A stretch of DNA of 64,000 bases from Rhodospirillales bacterium (GCA_020356105.1 CP070634.1:3029088-3093087); one strand, 5' to 3'. Positions 29,708 through 41,352 are shown, counted from the first letter of the stretch. Notes: generated by a model not told the origin, from the sequence alone. Numbers and translations are program-made.

Positions 29708-32700
29708 TCATTCCGCCGCTTCGCGGACGGGCTCGGCTTCGGCCCTGAGCCTGCGCTGCCGTTCGGCCCGCAAACGCCGGCGGTGAAGGCGCCGCCGGTC
29801 CAGCCAGGCCCGCAGATTGGCGCGCAGCATCAGCGCCGACGGGGTCACCACGAGGGTGAGGATCGTCGCAAAGGCCAGCCCGAAGGCGATGGCCGTGGAA
29901 AGCTGCGTCCACCACTGCGTCGACGGGGCGCCATAGGTGATCTTGCGGCCGATGAAGTCGATATTCAGCCGCAGCACCATCGGCATCAGGCCGAGAATGG
30001 TGGTCACCGTCGTCAGCAGCACCGGGCGCAGGCGCTGCGCGCCGGTGCGCAGCACCGCGAGTTTTGCGTCGGGCTCCTCGGCGCGCAGCCGGTCGAACGT
30101 GTCGATCAGCACGATGTTGTTGTTGACGACGATGCCGGCCAGCGCGATCACGCCGACCCCGCTCATCACGATGCCGAAGGGCTGCCCCGTGATCAGCAGG
30201 CCGAGGAGCACGCCGACGGTCGACATGACGACGGCCGAGAGAATCAGGAAACCGCTGTAGAAGCTGTTGAACTGGGTGACCAGGATGATCGCCATGATGA
30301 ACAGGGCGATTGCGAATGCCTTCTTGAGGAAGGCGCTGGCGGCCGCCTGTTCCTCGTCCTCGCCCTTGAAGACGTAGCTGACGCCGGCCGGCAGGGGCGC
30401 CGTCTCGATCCACTGGCGCAGTTCCTTGACCTTGTCGTCGGCGAGGACGCCTTCCGCGACGTCGGCCTTGACCGCCATAATCCGCGCCGCGTCGGTGCGC
30501 TGCAGCGTCCCGGTCTTGGGCCGGGCCTGGCGTGTCACCAAATTGCCGATCGGCACCATGCCGGTCGTCGTGCGCACGCGAATCCTGTCCAGCTGCTCGA
30601 TGGTGCGGTTCTCCGCCGGGAAGCGCACGACGATGTCGACCTCGTCGTCGCTGTCGTCGGGCCGGTAGGAGCTGATCCACAGCCCCTTGGTGACCATCTG
30701 CACGAACCAGCCGACGACCGCGACATCGGCACCGAACCGCGCCGCCTTCTCGTGGTCGACGGCAAGCTCCCATTCGATGCCCGGGATCGCCCGCGTGTCC
30801 TCGATGTCCTTGAGACCTGCCACGGTCTCCAGATGCGCGCGCACCAGCGCCGCGGCAGGATCCAACAGATCGATATTGGTCGCCGACAATTCGATATGGA
30901 TCGGCTTGCCGACGGGCGGGCCGGACTCCGCCTTGCGCGGTTCGATCATGATGCCGGGGATTTCGGCCGTGCGGTGGCGCACATCGTCGAGGATCTCGCT
31001 GGCTGGGCGCCGGCGCTCCCATTCGACGAACTCGAGACGGATCGAACCGATGATGTCCTCGGCCTCCTCGCCGCGATTGTCCAAACGGCCCGCGGTCGTG
31101 TAGACGGAGACGAACTCGCCGCGCTCGTCCGAGATATCCAGCACGTGGCGCTCGACCTGGGCGACCAGCGCGTCCTGTTCCTCGACCGAGAAGTTGCCGC
31201 GTGCGTGAACCTGCACCACGGCCTGGTCTGGCTCCACGTCGGGAAAGAATTCGACGCCCTTGCCGACGGCTGCATAGACAATCCAGGTCACGACCATTCC
31301 AACCACGGCCAGGATCAGGATCAACGAGGGGATCCGCAGCGCTTTGTCAAGCAGGCGCACATACCATCCCACGGGGCCGGGAAGGCGCAGCAGCTCCTCG
31401 CCGCTGCCGGCGGCGAGGGCTTGCGCGGTCGCGGGATTCTGCACGCCGCTCTTGCCGATATAGGCGCCCACCGTGGGCACGAAGATCAGCGCCATCAGCA
31501 GCGATGCCGACAGCGTCGCGATCAGCGTGATCGGCAGGTACTTCATGAACTCGCCGACCACGCCTGGCCAGAACAACAGCGGCAGGAAGGCGGCAAGGGT
31601 CGTCGCGGTCGACGCGATGATCGGCCAGGACATGCGCTTGGCGGCCATGGCGTAGGCGCGGCGCCGCGGCTCGCCCTCGGTCATCTTGCGGTCGGCATAC
31701 TCGGTCACGACGATGGCGCCGTCGACCAGCATGCCGACGGCGAGGATCAGCGAGAACAGGACGACGATGTTCAGGGTCAGCCCGAAGGCGCCGATCACCA
31801 GAATGCCGGTCAGGAACGAGCCGGGTATGGCGATGCCGACCAAGAGCCCGGACCGCACCCCCAAGGCCGCAATCACCACGACCATGACCAGCAGGATCGC
31901 GCTCAGCACGTTGTTCTGCAGATCGCCGAGGACCAGGCGGATATCCTTGGAGCGATCCTGGCTGTAGGTCACCTCGACGATCTCTGGCCAGCCAGACCGC
32001 GCCTGCTCGACCACCGACCGGATTCGCTCGATCGTCTCGATGATGTTCTCGCCCGAGCGCTTGGAGACTTCGAGGGCGAGCGCCGGGTGCCCGTTCACGC
32101 GCGCGAAGCTGTCCGCGTCCTTGAAGGTGCGGCGGACGGTGGCGATGTCGCCGATGGTGATGACGGCGTCCCCTTCCACCTTGACCGGTATCGCCATCAC
32201 GTCGAGCACCGATTCGAAGACGCCCGGGACCTTGATTGCAAAGCGCCCCTTGCCGGTGTCCATGGCACCGGCGGCGATCAACTGGTTGAAGCGCGAGACC
32301 ACGGTGGCCACCTGCTCCGGGTCCAGCTGATAGCTCTCAACCAGCATCGGGTCGACCAGGATCTCGACCTGCTCGTCGCGGTCGCCCGCGATATTCGCCT
32401 CGAGGACCGCCGGGATCGCCTCGATCTCATCCTTCAGGTTGCGGGCGAGGCGCAATAGGCTGCGTTCGGGGACCGGCCCGGACAGGGTGACCACCAGTAC
32501 CGGGAACAGGCTGAAATTGACCTCGTTGACGCTCGGCTCGTCGGTTTCCTCCGGCAACTCGGGCTTCACCTGATCGATCTTCTCGCGCACGTCCTGCAGG
32601 GCCTGGTCGGAATCGAATCCGGCATCGAACTCCATCAGCACATTGGCGCCGCCTTCATAGGCCCGTGAGCGCATCTCCTTGACGCCTTCGATCGCCCGCA

Positions 32701-32911
32701 ACTTCTCCTCGACCGGCCTCACCAGCAGCCGTTCGGCATCCTCGGGCGATATGCCGTCATGGTTCATCGAGACATAGATGATCGGAATGTTGATATCGGG
32801 ATCCGATTCCTTGGGGATGCCGACATAGGCGAAGGTGCCGCTGATCAGGATCAGCAAGAGGGCGGACACGACCGTCCGCGAATGGGTCAGGGCATGGTCG
32901 ATCAGTCTCAC
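29708..32911 (-). CDS. RND efflux transporter permease (AcrB/MdtB family)
   Basis: Inner-membrane proton-driven pump of a tripartite efflux system, 1067 residues, 12 transmembrane segments in the usual 1+5 / 1+5 layout with two large periplasmic loops. Family landmarks include VGIPKESDPDIN after TM1, the TM4 region LILAVGMLVDGAIVVTEYAD with its paired acidic residues, and VNNNIVLID in the second half. GTG 32911 overlaps the stop of the adaptor gene by four bases, so the upstream open frame is not used. The substrate class (drug or metal) is not clear. No outer-membrane factor is encoded nearby. Confidence 0.93.
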   Translation of the reverse strand: MRLIDHALTHSRTVVSALLLILISGTFAYVGIPKESDPDINIPIIYVSMNHDGISPEDAERLLVRPVEEKLRAIEGVKEMRSRAYEGGANVLMEFDAGFDSDQALQDVREKIDQVKPELPEETDEPSVNEVNFSLFPVLVVTLSGPVPERSLLRLARNLKDEIEAIPAVLEANIAGDRDEQVEILVDPMLVESYQLDPEQVATVVSRFNQLIAAGAMDTGKGRFAIKVPGVFESVLDVMAIPVKVEGDAVITIGDIATVRRTFKDADSFARVNGHPALALEVSKRSGENIIETIERIRSVVEQARSGWPEIVEVTYSQDRSKDIRLVLGDLQNNVLSAILLVMVVVIAALGVRSGLLVGIAIPGSFLTGILVIGAFGLTLNIVVLFSLILAVGMLVDGAIVVTEYADRKMTEGEPRRRAYAMAAKRMSWPIIASTATTLAAFLPLLFWPGVVGEFMKYLPITLIATLSASLLMALIFVPTVGAYIGKSGVQNPATAQALAAGSGEELLRLPGPVGWYVRLLDKALRIPSLILILAVVGMVVTWIVYAAVGKGVEFFPDVEPDQAVVQVHARGNFSVEEQDALVAQVERHVLDISDERGEFVSVYTTAGRLDNRGEEAEDIIGSIRLEFVEWERRRPASEILDDVRHRTAEIPGIMIEPRKAESGPPVGKPIHIELSATNIDLLDPAAALVRAHLETVAGLKDIEDTRAIPGIEWELAVDHEKAARFGADVAVVGWFVQMVTKGLWISSYRPDDSDDEVDIVVRFPAENRTIEQLDRIRVRTTTGMVPIGNLVTRQARPKTGTLQRTDAARIMAVKADVAEGVLADDKVKELRQWIETAPLPAGVSYVFKGEDEEQAAASAFLKKAFAIALFIMAIILVTQFNSFYSGFLILSAVVMSTVGVLLGLLITGQPFGIVMSGVGVIALAGIVVNNNIVLIDTFDRLRAEEPDAKLAVLRTGAQRLRPVLLTTVTTILGLMPMVLRLNIDFIGRKITYGAPSTQWWTQLSTAIAFGLAFATILTLVVTPSALMLRANLRAWLDRRRLHRRRLRAERQRRLRAEAEPVREAAE

Positions 32912-34053
32912 GACTGGCCTCCCGCCGCGGCGCCAGCCGGCGGCGCCGGCATATCTTCGGGTACCGGGACGACGGTCTGTCCGGGCAGCACGAACTCCTG
33001 GCCGACGGTGATGATCGCCGCCTCGCGCGGCAGGCCGGAGATCCACATCCCGTCCGCGCCGCCGGCGACGAGCTCGACCGGGTGGAAGCGGACGATGTTG
33101 TCGGCGTCCACCGTTTTCACGCCGACCACGCCAGCATCGTCAAGCGTCAATGCGGCCGGCGACAGCTGGTGGGCCGCGACGCTGGCGATCGGCAGGCTGA
33201 TCTCGGCGGTCAGCCCGGCCGGGATCCGCGCATCGCCGTTCTCGAGCTCCAGCTCGACCCGAAAGGTCCGGGTCCCGGCGGCACCGACCGCCGAGACATA
33301 GCTCACGCGTCCCTCGATCACTTCGCCCGTGACGAGCCGCGCTCGGCCCTCGTTGTCGGGGCGGACGAAACCGGACTCCCGCTCCGACAGCTGTCCGACC
33401 GCGAGAATCGGATCGAGATCGACGATCACCGCGACGGGGTCGCCGACACCCGTATAGTCGCCAATCTCCACCAGGCGGTCCTGCAGCACGCCATCGAACG
33501 GCGCGCGGATGGTGGTATGCTCGATATCGAGCTCGATCCGCCGCAGCAAGGCCTTCGCCGATTCCATTTGCGATTGGCTTTCAGCCAGCCTGATTTGCGT
33601 CTGGAACCCCTTGGATGAGAGCTTGCGCGCCGCTTCGTATTCGATCTGCCGCTGCTTCAACAGCGCCCGAGCCTCCTCGAGGCGCGCCTTGCGGTCGTCC
33701 ATCTCGATCCTCGCGATGACATCGCCCGCCTTGACGGCCGCACCCTCCCTGGCTTCGATGGCAACGATCCGGCCGCTCGTCTCGGCCTTCAGCGTCGCCT
33801 GCCGCGACGGCTCGGTCTGACCGGTAAGGATCAGCGACTTGATCCTTTCTTCTGCAATCGAGCGGCGCACGCGCACACGCAACGCCGGCGCGGACCGGCC
33901 GCTGGCGGAATCCGTCGACGGCTGCGGCGGGCTCTGTTGATCCGCCGTCTCGGAACCTGTCCCGGGCCGCAGATAATCGAGGACGTAGGGCGACAGCAGC
34001 CACCCCGTCGCGGCGACGGCGATGACCAGCGCTATCAGATACGACCGTTTCAT
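32908..34053 (-). CDS. RND efflux periplasmic adaptor (membrane fusion protein)
   Basis: Links the pump to an outer-membrane channel. 381 residues: signal/anchor (~4-24), a lipoyl-like region split by an alpha-helical hairpin (~85-185, with GRIVAIEAREGAAVKAGD before and IRAPFDGVLQDRLVE after), beta-barrel and membrane-proximal domains, and a Pro/Ala-rich tail. It overlaps the pump gene by four bases and follows padR by 17 bp: one operon padR-adaptor-pump. Confidence 0.93.
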   Translation of the reverse strand: MKRSYLIALVIAVAATGWLLSPYVLDYLRPGTGSETADQQSPPQPSTDSASGRSAPALRVRVRRSIAEERIKSLILTGQTEPSRQATLKAETSGRIVAIEAREGAAVKAGDVIARIEMDDRKARLEEARALLKQRQIEYEAARKLSSKGFQTQIRLAESQSQMESAKALLRRIELDIEHTTIRAPFDGVLQDRLVEIGDYTGVGDPVAVIVDLDPILAVGQLSERESGFVRPDNEGRARLVTGEVIEGRVSYVSAVGAAGTRTFRVELELENGDARIPAGLTAEISLPIASVAAHQLSPAALTLDDAGVVGVKTVDADNIVRFHPVELVAGGADGMWISGLPREAAIITVGQEFVLPGQTVVPVPEDMPAPPAGAAAGGQS

Positions 34054-34070
34054 GCTGGGGGGTGCTCCGG

Positions 34071-34616
34071 CTATTCCGCGGCCTGGCGTTCGGGGCGCTT
34101 CGCCCGTCCATCAACCAGCGCGGGCTTGTTCTGCTCGAGGAACGCGAGGGCGGCCGCGTAGACCGCCTGACCGAACCGATTGACAAAGACCGGGCCGTCG
34201 CCCCATCCCGAACGGTCGCAGCCGCGCAAGTGCTCCAGCCGCGCGCGGTACCACGCGATCTGCTCGTCCAGCGCCGCGGCGACGAGCTGCTGCGGAAGCA
34301 GATGCTCGAAAAACAGCGTGAACAGAAAATCGCTGCGGATCTTGTCCGGCCCGGGCGCGTTCCGAATGGCCTTGGCGAAGGCTTGTCGGCCGGTGCCGGT
34401 GATCGAGTAGATCTTCTTGTCCGGGCGGCCCGACTGGCTCTGCTGCTCGCAGGTGACCAGGCCTTCCTTGTGCAGCCTGCCGAGCGCCGGGTAGATCGAC
34501 CCGAAGCCGGCATCCGTGAAATGCTGGAACGGGCCATCCTCGAACATCTTGCGAATCTGATAGCCGGTGGCGTCGCCCAGCGTGAGTACGCCGAGACACA
34601 CGGTCCTGACATCCAT
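34071..34616 (-). CDS. PadR family transcriptional regulator
   Basis: Winged-helix repressor, 181 residues: N-terminal PadR HTH (~5-80, with TGYQIRKMFED, GSIYPALGRLHKEGLV and KIYSIT) and a C-terminal helical dimerisation domain (Vir_act_alpha_C-like, ~95-165). PadR proteins usually repress a divergent or downstream efflux operon until a ligand binds. Here it leads the RND operon and has palindromes in its own promoter. ATG 34616 with AGGAAG upstream is preferred to an ATG 17 codons further out. Confidence 0.92.
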   Translation of the reverse strand: MDVRTVCLGVLTLGDATGYQIRKMFEDGPFQHFTDAGFGSIYPALGRLHKEGLVTCEQQSQSGRPDKKIYSITGTGRQAFAKAIRNAPGPDKIRSDFLFTLFFEHLLPQQLVAAALDEQIAWYRARLEHLRGCDRSGWGDGPVFVNRFGQAVYAAALAFLEQNKPALVDGRAKRPERQAAE

Positions 34617-34665
34617 GGTGATCGTCTTCCTGCAAAGTGACGGGGGCGCTGCGCGCCGCCCCATC

Positions 34666-34725
34666 ATATCGGTTCGTTATATATCAATCCGATATATACT
34701 ATATCGATCCGATACATTTTTGCAA
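34666..34725 (-). promoter_or_regulatory. padR promoter with embedded palindromic operators
   Basis: On the minus strand: -35 TTGCAA (34720-34725), a 16-bp spacer, -10 TATAGT (34698-34703). The spacer carries the perfect palindrome TATCG-ATC-CGATA (34702-34714). A close copy, ATATCAATCCGATA, lies at 34681-34694 (20-bp period) and a weaker third copy at 34666-34681. A bound repressor would cover the promoter, consistent with PadR autoregulation. Confidence 0.65.
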
Positions 34726-34772
34726 CCCCTTCCCCAGCCGGAAGGTACGTCACGTTTGCGTGAGGGCAGCGG

Positions 34773-35780
34773 TCAGGGGATCGTTATCACGATCTTGCCG
34801 AAGTGACCGGCCGCCCGCATGTGACGAAAGGCGTCGGGCGCCGCCTCGAAGGCGAAGGTCCTGTCGATGACCGGACGAATGGCATGGGCCGAAAAGGCGC
34901 GGTTCATGTCCTCGAACATGGCGCGGCTGCCGACGTAAACGCCCTGCAGCCGGATTGATTTGCGCATGATCGCGACCGGGTTGATGGTACCGCCGGTCAG
35001 CACGCCGACATAGGCAATGCGCCCGCCGACCCGCACGGCCTCGAGCGACTGCTCCATGGTACCGGGGCCGCCGACCTCGAGCACGTGATCGACGCCGCGT
35101 CCATCCGTCAGCTCGTGCACACGGTCGGCCCAGTCCGGCGTCGCCCGGTAGTTGATCGTCTCGTGCGCGCCAAGGTCGCGGGCCCGGTCCAGCTTGGCGT
35201 CGCTCGATGACGTGATGATGACGCGTGCGCCGGCCATGATGCCGATCTGCAGCGCGAAGATCGAGACGCCGCCGGTGCCCAGCAGCAGCACGGTGTCGCC
35301 GGCCTGCACGGCGCCGCCAGCGACGAGGCAGTTCCAGGCGGTGACCCCGGCGCAGGGAAGACAGGCTGCCTCCTCGAACGACAAATGCGCGGGGATCCCG
35401 ACGAGGCCAGCCTCATGGAAGACGACCTCCTCGGCCAGAACGCCGTCGATCGGCCCGCCCAGTGCCGTCGCCATCGCGCCGGCGCCGATCCCGCCCGCCG
35501 GCCAGTCCTGGAAGAAGCAGCCCGCGACCCGGTCGCCGGGCTGCCAGCGGGACACGCCGGGCCCGACCGCCAGCACCTCTCCGGCGCCGTCGGAATTCGG
35601 GATCCGCGGGTAGGGTATGGCGCGCGCCTCGGGGTCGAGAATCGTCGACAGGTCGCGGTAGTTGATGGAATTGGCGCGCATCCGCACCAGCACCTCGCCG
35701 GGTCCCGGCTTCTGCGATGTCCGTTCGTTTAACGCCAGCGCGTCGAGTCCGCCGGCCGAAACGATCTCCCAGGCCTTCAC
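34773..35780 (-). CDS. Zinc-independent MDR-family NAD(P)-dependent alcohol dehydrogenase/quinone reductase-like
   Basis: Medium-chain dehydrogenase/reductase, 335 residues: GroES-like N-terminal domain (~25-125) and Rossmann domain with LLLGTGGVSIFALQIG (~163-178). The structural four-cysteine zinc lobe is absent and the catalytic Cys/His set is not evident, which suggests a quinone-reductase- or enoyl-reductase-like member. GTG 35780 has GGAGGA six bases upstream; the longer open frame lacks a signal. It is transcribed alone: the liv terminator lies just upstream and padR is downstream. Confidence 0.85.
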   Translation of the reverse strand: MKAWEIVSAGGLDALALNERTSQKPGPGEVLVRMRANSINYRDLSTILDPEARAIPYPRIPNSDGAGEVLAVGPGVSRWQPGDRVAGCFFQDWPAGGIGAGAMATALGGPIDGVLAEEVVFHEAGLVGIPAHLSFEEAACLPCAGVTAWNCLVAGGAVQAGDTVLLLGTGGVSIFALQIGIMAGARVIITSSSDAKLDRARDLGAHETINYRATPDWADRVHELTDGRGVDHVLEVGGPGTMEQSLEAVRVGGRIAYVGVLTGGTINPVAIMRKSIRLQGVYVGSRAMFEDMNRAFSAHAIRPVIDRTFAFEAAPDAFRHMRAAGHFGKIVITIP

Positions 35781-35871
35781 CCCAAATCCTCCACTGCCTG
35801 TTGTCGCGGTTCCTCGCGCGATCCTATTGGTGGCCGCGGCGTATGACCAGTCGGCACGACGCCGCGGGCAG

Positions 35872-35902
35872 AAAAAAGGGCCCGGCCGCTGCGGCCGGAC
35901 CC
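35872..35902 (-). terminator. Intrinsic terminator after livK
   Basis: On the minus strand a 12-bp GC stem (35878-35889 with 35891-35902, one non-canonical pair and a very tight loop) is followed by six T. Classical rho-independent form, 24 bp after the livK stop. Confidence 0.85.
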
Positions 35903-35926
35903 TTCGGTTGCGTTCGATCCGCGATC

Positions 35927-37030
35927 TTATTGCAGATAGTCGTACTTGCCGTTCTTCCATTCGTAGAACACGTAACCCGGCGCGGTCACGTCGCCCTTAC
36001 CGTCGAAGCCGATCTTGCCGAGAACAGTATCGAACTGGTTGCTGTTCAGGGCGGCGATCACTGCCTCAGTGTCCGTGGTGCCTGCCTTTTCGACCGCCTG
36101 GGCCCACGCCTGGATGGCGCCGTAGGTATAGAGCACGTAGCCTTCCGGCTCGATGCCCTTCTTGCGGAACGCCTCGACGACCGGGGCCGCGACGGGATTC
36201 TTGCGCGGGTCGGGACTGAAGGTCATCAGCGTGCCCTCGCCGGCGGCGCCGGTGATCGCCCAGTATTCATCCGTGACCAGCGCGTCGCCCGAAACGAGCA
36301 GCGTCTTCATGCCCTGGTCGCGCATCTGGCGTGCCATCAGGCCGGCCTCGGTGTGATAGCCGCCGACATAGAGCACGTCGATACCGGCCTGCTTCAGCTT
36401 CGAGACGAGCGCCGAATAGTCCTTCTCGCCGGCCGTATAGGCCTCGTAAAGCTTTTCCTTCTGCCCGGCCTGGTTCATGTATTTCCGGGTTTCGTCGGCG
36501 AGTCCCTTACCGTACGCGGTCTTGTCGTGAATGATCGCGATATTCTTGCCCTTGAACTTGCCGGCAAGGAAGGCACCCGCGACCTGGCCCTGCTGATCAT
36601 CGCGGCCGCAGGTGCGGAACACGTTGTCCAGGCCTTGGTCGGTCAGCTTCGGGTTGGTCGAGGCCGGCGAGATCTGGACGATCCCTTCCTCATTATAGAC
36701 CGCCGACGCCGGGATCGACGAGCCGGAGCAGAAATGCCCCGCCATCAGCGCGACGCCCTTGTTGACCATCTGGTTGGCAACCGCCACCGCCTGCTTCGGG
36801 TCGCACGCGTCGTCGCCGATCTCGAGCTGGAGCTTCTGCCCCAGGACACCGCCCTTGGCGTTGATGTCGGCGACGGCCTGTTCGGCGCCGGCCTTCATCT
36901 GGGCGCCGAAGCTGGCGTACTGGCCGGTCATCGGTCCAGCCGTTGCGATGGTGATGTCGGCCTGCGCGGTGCCTGCGAGCAACGCAGAGGCCGCGGCTGC
37001 GACCGCAAACATCTTGAGGATTCCTGACAT
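35927..37030 (-). CDS. livK: Branched-chain amino acid ABC transporter substrate-binding protein
   Basis: Periplasmic binding protein (type I fold), 367 residues, signal peptide ~1-24 (GTAQADI). The two-lobe LivJ/K layout is clear: ITIATAGPMTGQYASFG at the mature N-terminus, HFCSGSSIPAS near the ligand site and two Cys suited to a disulphide (DDACDPKQA, HFCSGSS). It probably binds Leu/Ile/Val or a related amino acid. Last gene of the liv run, before a strong terminator. Confidence 0.93.
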   Translation of the reverse strand: MSGILKMFAVAAAASALLAGTAQADITIATAGPMTGQYASFGAQMKAGAEQAVADINAKGGVLGQKLQLEIGDDACDPKQAVAVANQMVNKGVALMAGHFCSGSSIPASAVYNEEGIVQISPASTNPKLTDQGLDNVFRTCGRDDQQGQVAGAFLAGKFKGKNIAIIHDKTAYGKGLADETRKYMNQAGQKEKLYEAYTAGEKDYSALVSKLKQAGIDVLYVGGYHTEAGLMARQMRDQGMKTLLVSGDALVTDEYWAITGAAGEGTLMTFSPDPRKNPVAAPVVEAFRKKGIEPEGYVLYTYGAIQAWAQAVEKAGTTDTEAVIAALNSNQFDTVLGKIGFDGKGDVTAPGYVFYEWKNGKYDYLQ

Positions 37031-37173
37031 GCGTCCTTACTCCCTGTTGAATGGTCCACTTGCGGGTGTGACCGAACTGGTGCGTTGCATGGCCGTATGG
37101 CCATAAGTCCAACGCATTGTGCACAAAATTAGCATCTTCAGACGCCGCCGCAACGGGTTTGTGGTGGCGCGCC

Positions 37174-37542
37174 TCAATCCTGATCGGCGCCGGCCGCCAC
37201 GGCATTGCGGGGTCGCCACGATAACAGACCTCGCCGCTCGTACAGCCAGGGATACTGCTTGACCATCTGCGCCGCCAGCGTGATGCGGTGCCCGGCCAGC
37301 GCGATGACGACCAGGACGGCCCCGTCGAGAGCGAACCCCGCCAGGGACAGGAGCTCTCCCTCGAACAAAGCGAAAATCAGAAAGCGGTCGGCCAGCGCGA
37401 GCAGCAGGGCATAGGCCACCGCCTGCCAGACCGGACGCCAGGTCGCGGCCAGCGCCTGCCCGGTCATCCAGGCGGCGCCGCCGGCGATCACGCAGGTCAG
37501 GCCGATGAATACGGCCAGGCTGTTTCCGATCAGTTGCTCCAT
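37174..37542 (-). CDS. Small membrane protein of the liv operon (DUF6867-like)
   Basis: 122 residues with three predicted transmembrane helices (~5-28, ~38-60, ~65-88) and a basic C-terminus (YPWLYERRGLLSWRPR). It matches the small membrane protein often found between livF and livK in alphaproteobacterial liv operons; function unknown. It lies 15 bp after livF, and a 143-bp gap then separates it from livK. Confidence 0.75.
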   Translation of the reverse strand: MEQLIGNSLAVFIGLTCVIAGGAAWMTGQALAATWRPVWQAVAYALLLALADRFLIFALFEGELLSLAGFALDGAVLVVIALAGHRITLAAQMVKQYPWLYERRGLLSWRPRNAVAAGADQD

Positions 37543-37557
37543 GGTTCCGCCCCGCCC

Positions 37558-38279
<722 letters not shown>

Positions 38280-38283
<4 letters not shown>

Positions 38284-39107
38284 CTCGCCGCCTCCGCCTC
38301 GTCCTCTTCCTCGCCGAGATAGGCGCGGATCACGGCGGGATCGTTGCGCACATGCTCGGGCGAGCCGTCGGAAATCTTGCGGCCGTAATCGAGCACGACG
38401 ATATGGTCGGAGATCCCCATCACGACGCTCATGTCGTGTTCGATCAGCAAGATGCCGATCTCGTGCTCGGTCTTGATGAACCTGAGAAGCTCGTTGAGCT
38501 CCGCCGACTCGCGCGGGTTGAGACCCGCCGCCGGCTCGTCGAGGCAAAGCAGCACGGGGTCGCTGCACATGGCCCGCGCGATCTCCAGGCGCCGCTGCGC
38601 GCCGTAGGGCAGGGCGCCGGCGTTGGCGTCGGCGCGATCGAGCAGCCGGACCCGGTCGAGCCAGTAGCGCGCCTTTTCGACGGCCTCCTGCTCGGCGTGG
38701 CGGTAGGTCCCGGTGCCGAACAGACCGAACAGGGTATAGCCCGAGGCCCGCATCAGCCGGTTGTGCTGGGCAACGATCAGGTTCTCCAGCACCGACATGC
38801 CGGGAAATAGACGGATGTTCTGAAACGTGCGCCCGACCCGGGCCTTCTGCGCGACCCGGAAATCGTCCATCTGCTCGAGCAGGAAGGTGTGATCGCCGTG
38901 GTCGAGCGTCAGGCGGCCGATCGTCGGTTTGTAGAAACCGGTCAGGCAGTTGAACACCGTCGTCTTGCCGGCGCCGTTGGGGCCGATGATCGCGGTGATC
39001 TCCCGGTTGCTGGCAACGAAGGAGACGTCATTGACGGCAAGCAAGCCGCCGAACCGCATGGTCAGATGCTCGACGGTCAGCAGTGCCCGGTTGGCGGTCG
39101 CGCTCAT
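38280..39107 (-). CDS. livG: Branched-chain amino acid ABC transporter ATP-binding protein LivG
   Basis: Second ATPase subunit, 275 residues: Walker A GPNGAGKTT (~42-50), Q-loop region GRTFQNIRLFPGMSV, a degenerate signature LPYGAQRR (~166-173) typical of LivG, Walker B LLCLDEPAAGLNP. The acidic C-terminus is unremarkable. It overlaps livM and livF by four bases each. Confidence 0.95.
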
Positions 39108-40432
39108 GGCCCGCCTCCGCCGCCCGCCGCTGTGGTTCGGCCAAGCAGCAAGGTGGGCTCGCGGTGTGCCAGGAGCCCGCGCGGTCGCCAGACCATGATC
39201 GCGACCATGAGCCCGCCGAACGCGAGCATCCGGTATTCGGACAATTCGCGGAACAGTTCGGTGCCGCCGATCAGCACGACCGCGGCCAAAACGACGCCGA
39301 TCTGACTGCCCATGCCCCCCAGCACGACAATCGCGAGAATGACCGCGGACTCGACGAAGGTGAAGCTCTCCGGGCTGATGAAGCCCTGCCGGGTTGCGAA
39401 GAAGGAGCCGGCGAAACCGCCGAACATGGCACCGATGGCGAAGGCGGTCAGCTTGGTATTGGTCGGGTTGATGCCGAGCGAGCGGCATGCGATCTCGTCT
39501 TCGCGCAGCGCCTCCCAGGCCCGTCCGACCGGCAGCTTGCGGATTCGCAGCGTGAAGAAGTTGGTGATCAGGGCGAGCACCAGGATCAGGTAATACAGGA
39601 AGATGATCCGGTGCATCGAGGAGTAGTCCCAGCCGAAGAGCTGGTGAAACGCCGTTTCGCCCTCGGCCGGCCGGCGCGTGAACTCGAAGCCGAAGAAGCT
39701 GGGCCGGGGGATGCCCGAGAGCCCGTCCGGCCCCCGTGTGAACGAGTACCAGTTGAGCAGGATGACCCGGATGATCTCGCCGAAGCCGAGCGTGACGATG
39801 GCGAGATAGTCGCCGCGCAGGCGCAGGACGGGAAACCCGAGCAGGACACCGAAACTCGCCGCAAACAGGCCGGCGAGCGGCAGACAGGCCCAGAATGACA
39901 GATCGAAATGCAGTGCGATCAGGGCATAGGAATAGGCTCCGACCGCATAGAATGCGACATAGCCGAGGTCGAGCAATCCGGCCAGCCCGACCACGATGTT
40001 CAGGCCCCAGCCGAGCATGATGTAGGTCAGGACGAGCGTTGCCACGTCGACGACATAGCGGTTGCCGGACCAGATGATGGGGACGGCGACGGCAAGCGCG
40101 AACAGGCTTATGCCGGCATATTTCGAGTAGTGCAGCACCTCGGCGCCGATTCGGTCCATCACCCGTTCGCGAGCGCCGCGGTCGAGCGGCCGCGCGCGTT
40201 GCCGCCACAGGACCAGGAGGAACCGGCCCACGAATACCAGACCCACTGCGATGCCGACCACGGTGGGGCGAAACTCGATTCCGAGGCCGCCCTGCTGGTC
40301 GACGGTGCGCATGCCGATGACCGTGATCGCGAGAACCAGGGCTATGAACGCCGCAAGACCCGCCTCCTTCGCGGCGGCAACGAGGCCGACGCCGGACAGC
40401 GCGGCAAAACGGGGCTGCGAGGTCGCCGCCAT
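39104..40432 (-). CDS. livM: Branched-chain amino acid ABC transporter permease LivM
   Basis: Inner-membrane permease, 442 residues, longer than the ~320 of minimal LivM because of an N-terminal extension with two extra hydrophobic segments (~25-40, ~57-75). The core has about eight more helices, with GLAGLLDLGYVAFYAVGAY and the EAA-like loop AWEALREDEIACRSLGIN that contacts the ATPases. A glycine run precedes the stop. Five bases separate it from livH. Confidence 0.93.
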   Translation of the reverse strand: MAATSQPRFAALSGVGLVAAAKEAGLAAFIALVLAITVIGMRTVDQQGGLGIEFRPTVVGIAVGLVFVGRFLLVLWRQRARPLDRGARERVMDRIGAEVLHYSKYAGISLFALAVAVPIIWSGNRYVVDVATLVLTYIMLGWGLNIVVGLAGLLDLGYVAFYAVGAYSYALIALHFDLSFWACLPLAGLFAASFGVLLGFPVLRLRGDYLAIVTLGFGEIIRVILLNWYSFTRGPDGLSGIPRPSFFGFEFTRRPAEGETAFHQLFGWDYSSMHRIIFLYYLILVLALITNFFTLRIRKLPVGRAWEALREDEIACRSLGINPTNTKLTAFAIGAMFGGFAGSFFATRQGFISPESFTFVESAVILAIVVLGGMGSQIGVVLAAVVLIGGTELFRELSEYRMLAFGGLMVAIMVWRPRGLLAHREPTLLLGRTTAAGGGGGP

Positions 40433-40437
40433 GGAAC

Positions 40438-41352
<915 letters not shown>

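Noticed and set aside
29702..32458. 918-codon open frame on the plus strand
   Set aside because: Antisense to the RND pump gene, whose domains are clear; the frame is Arg/His/Asp-rich without motifs.
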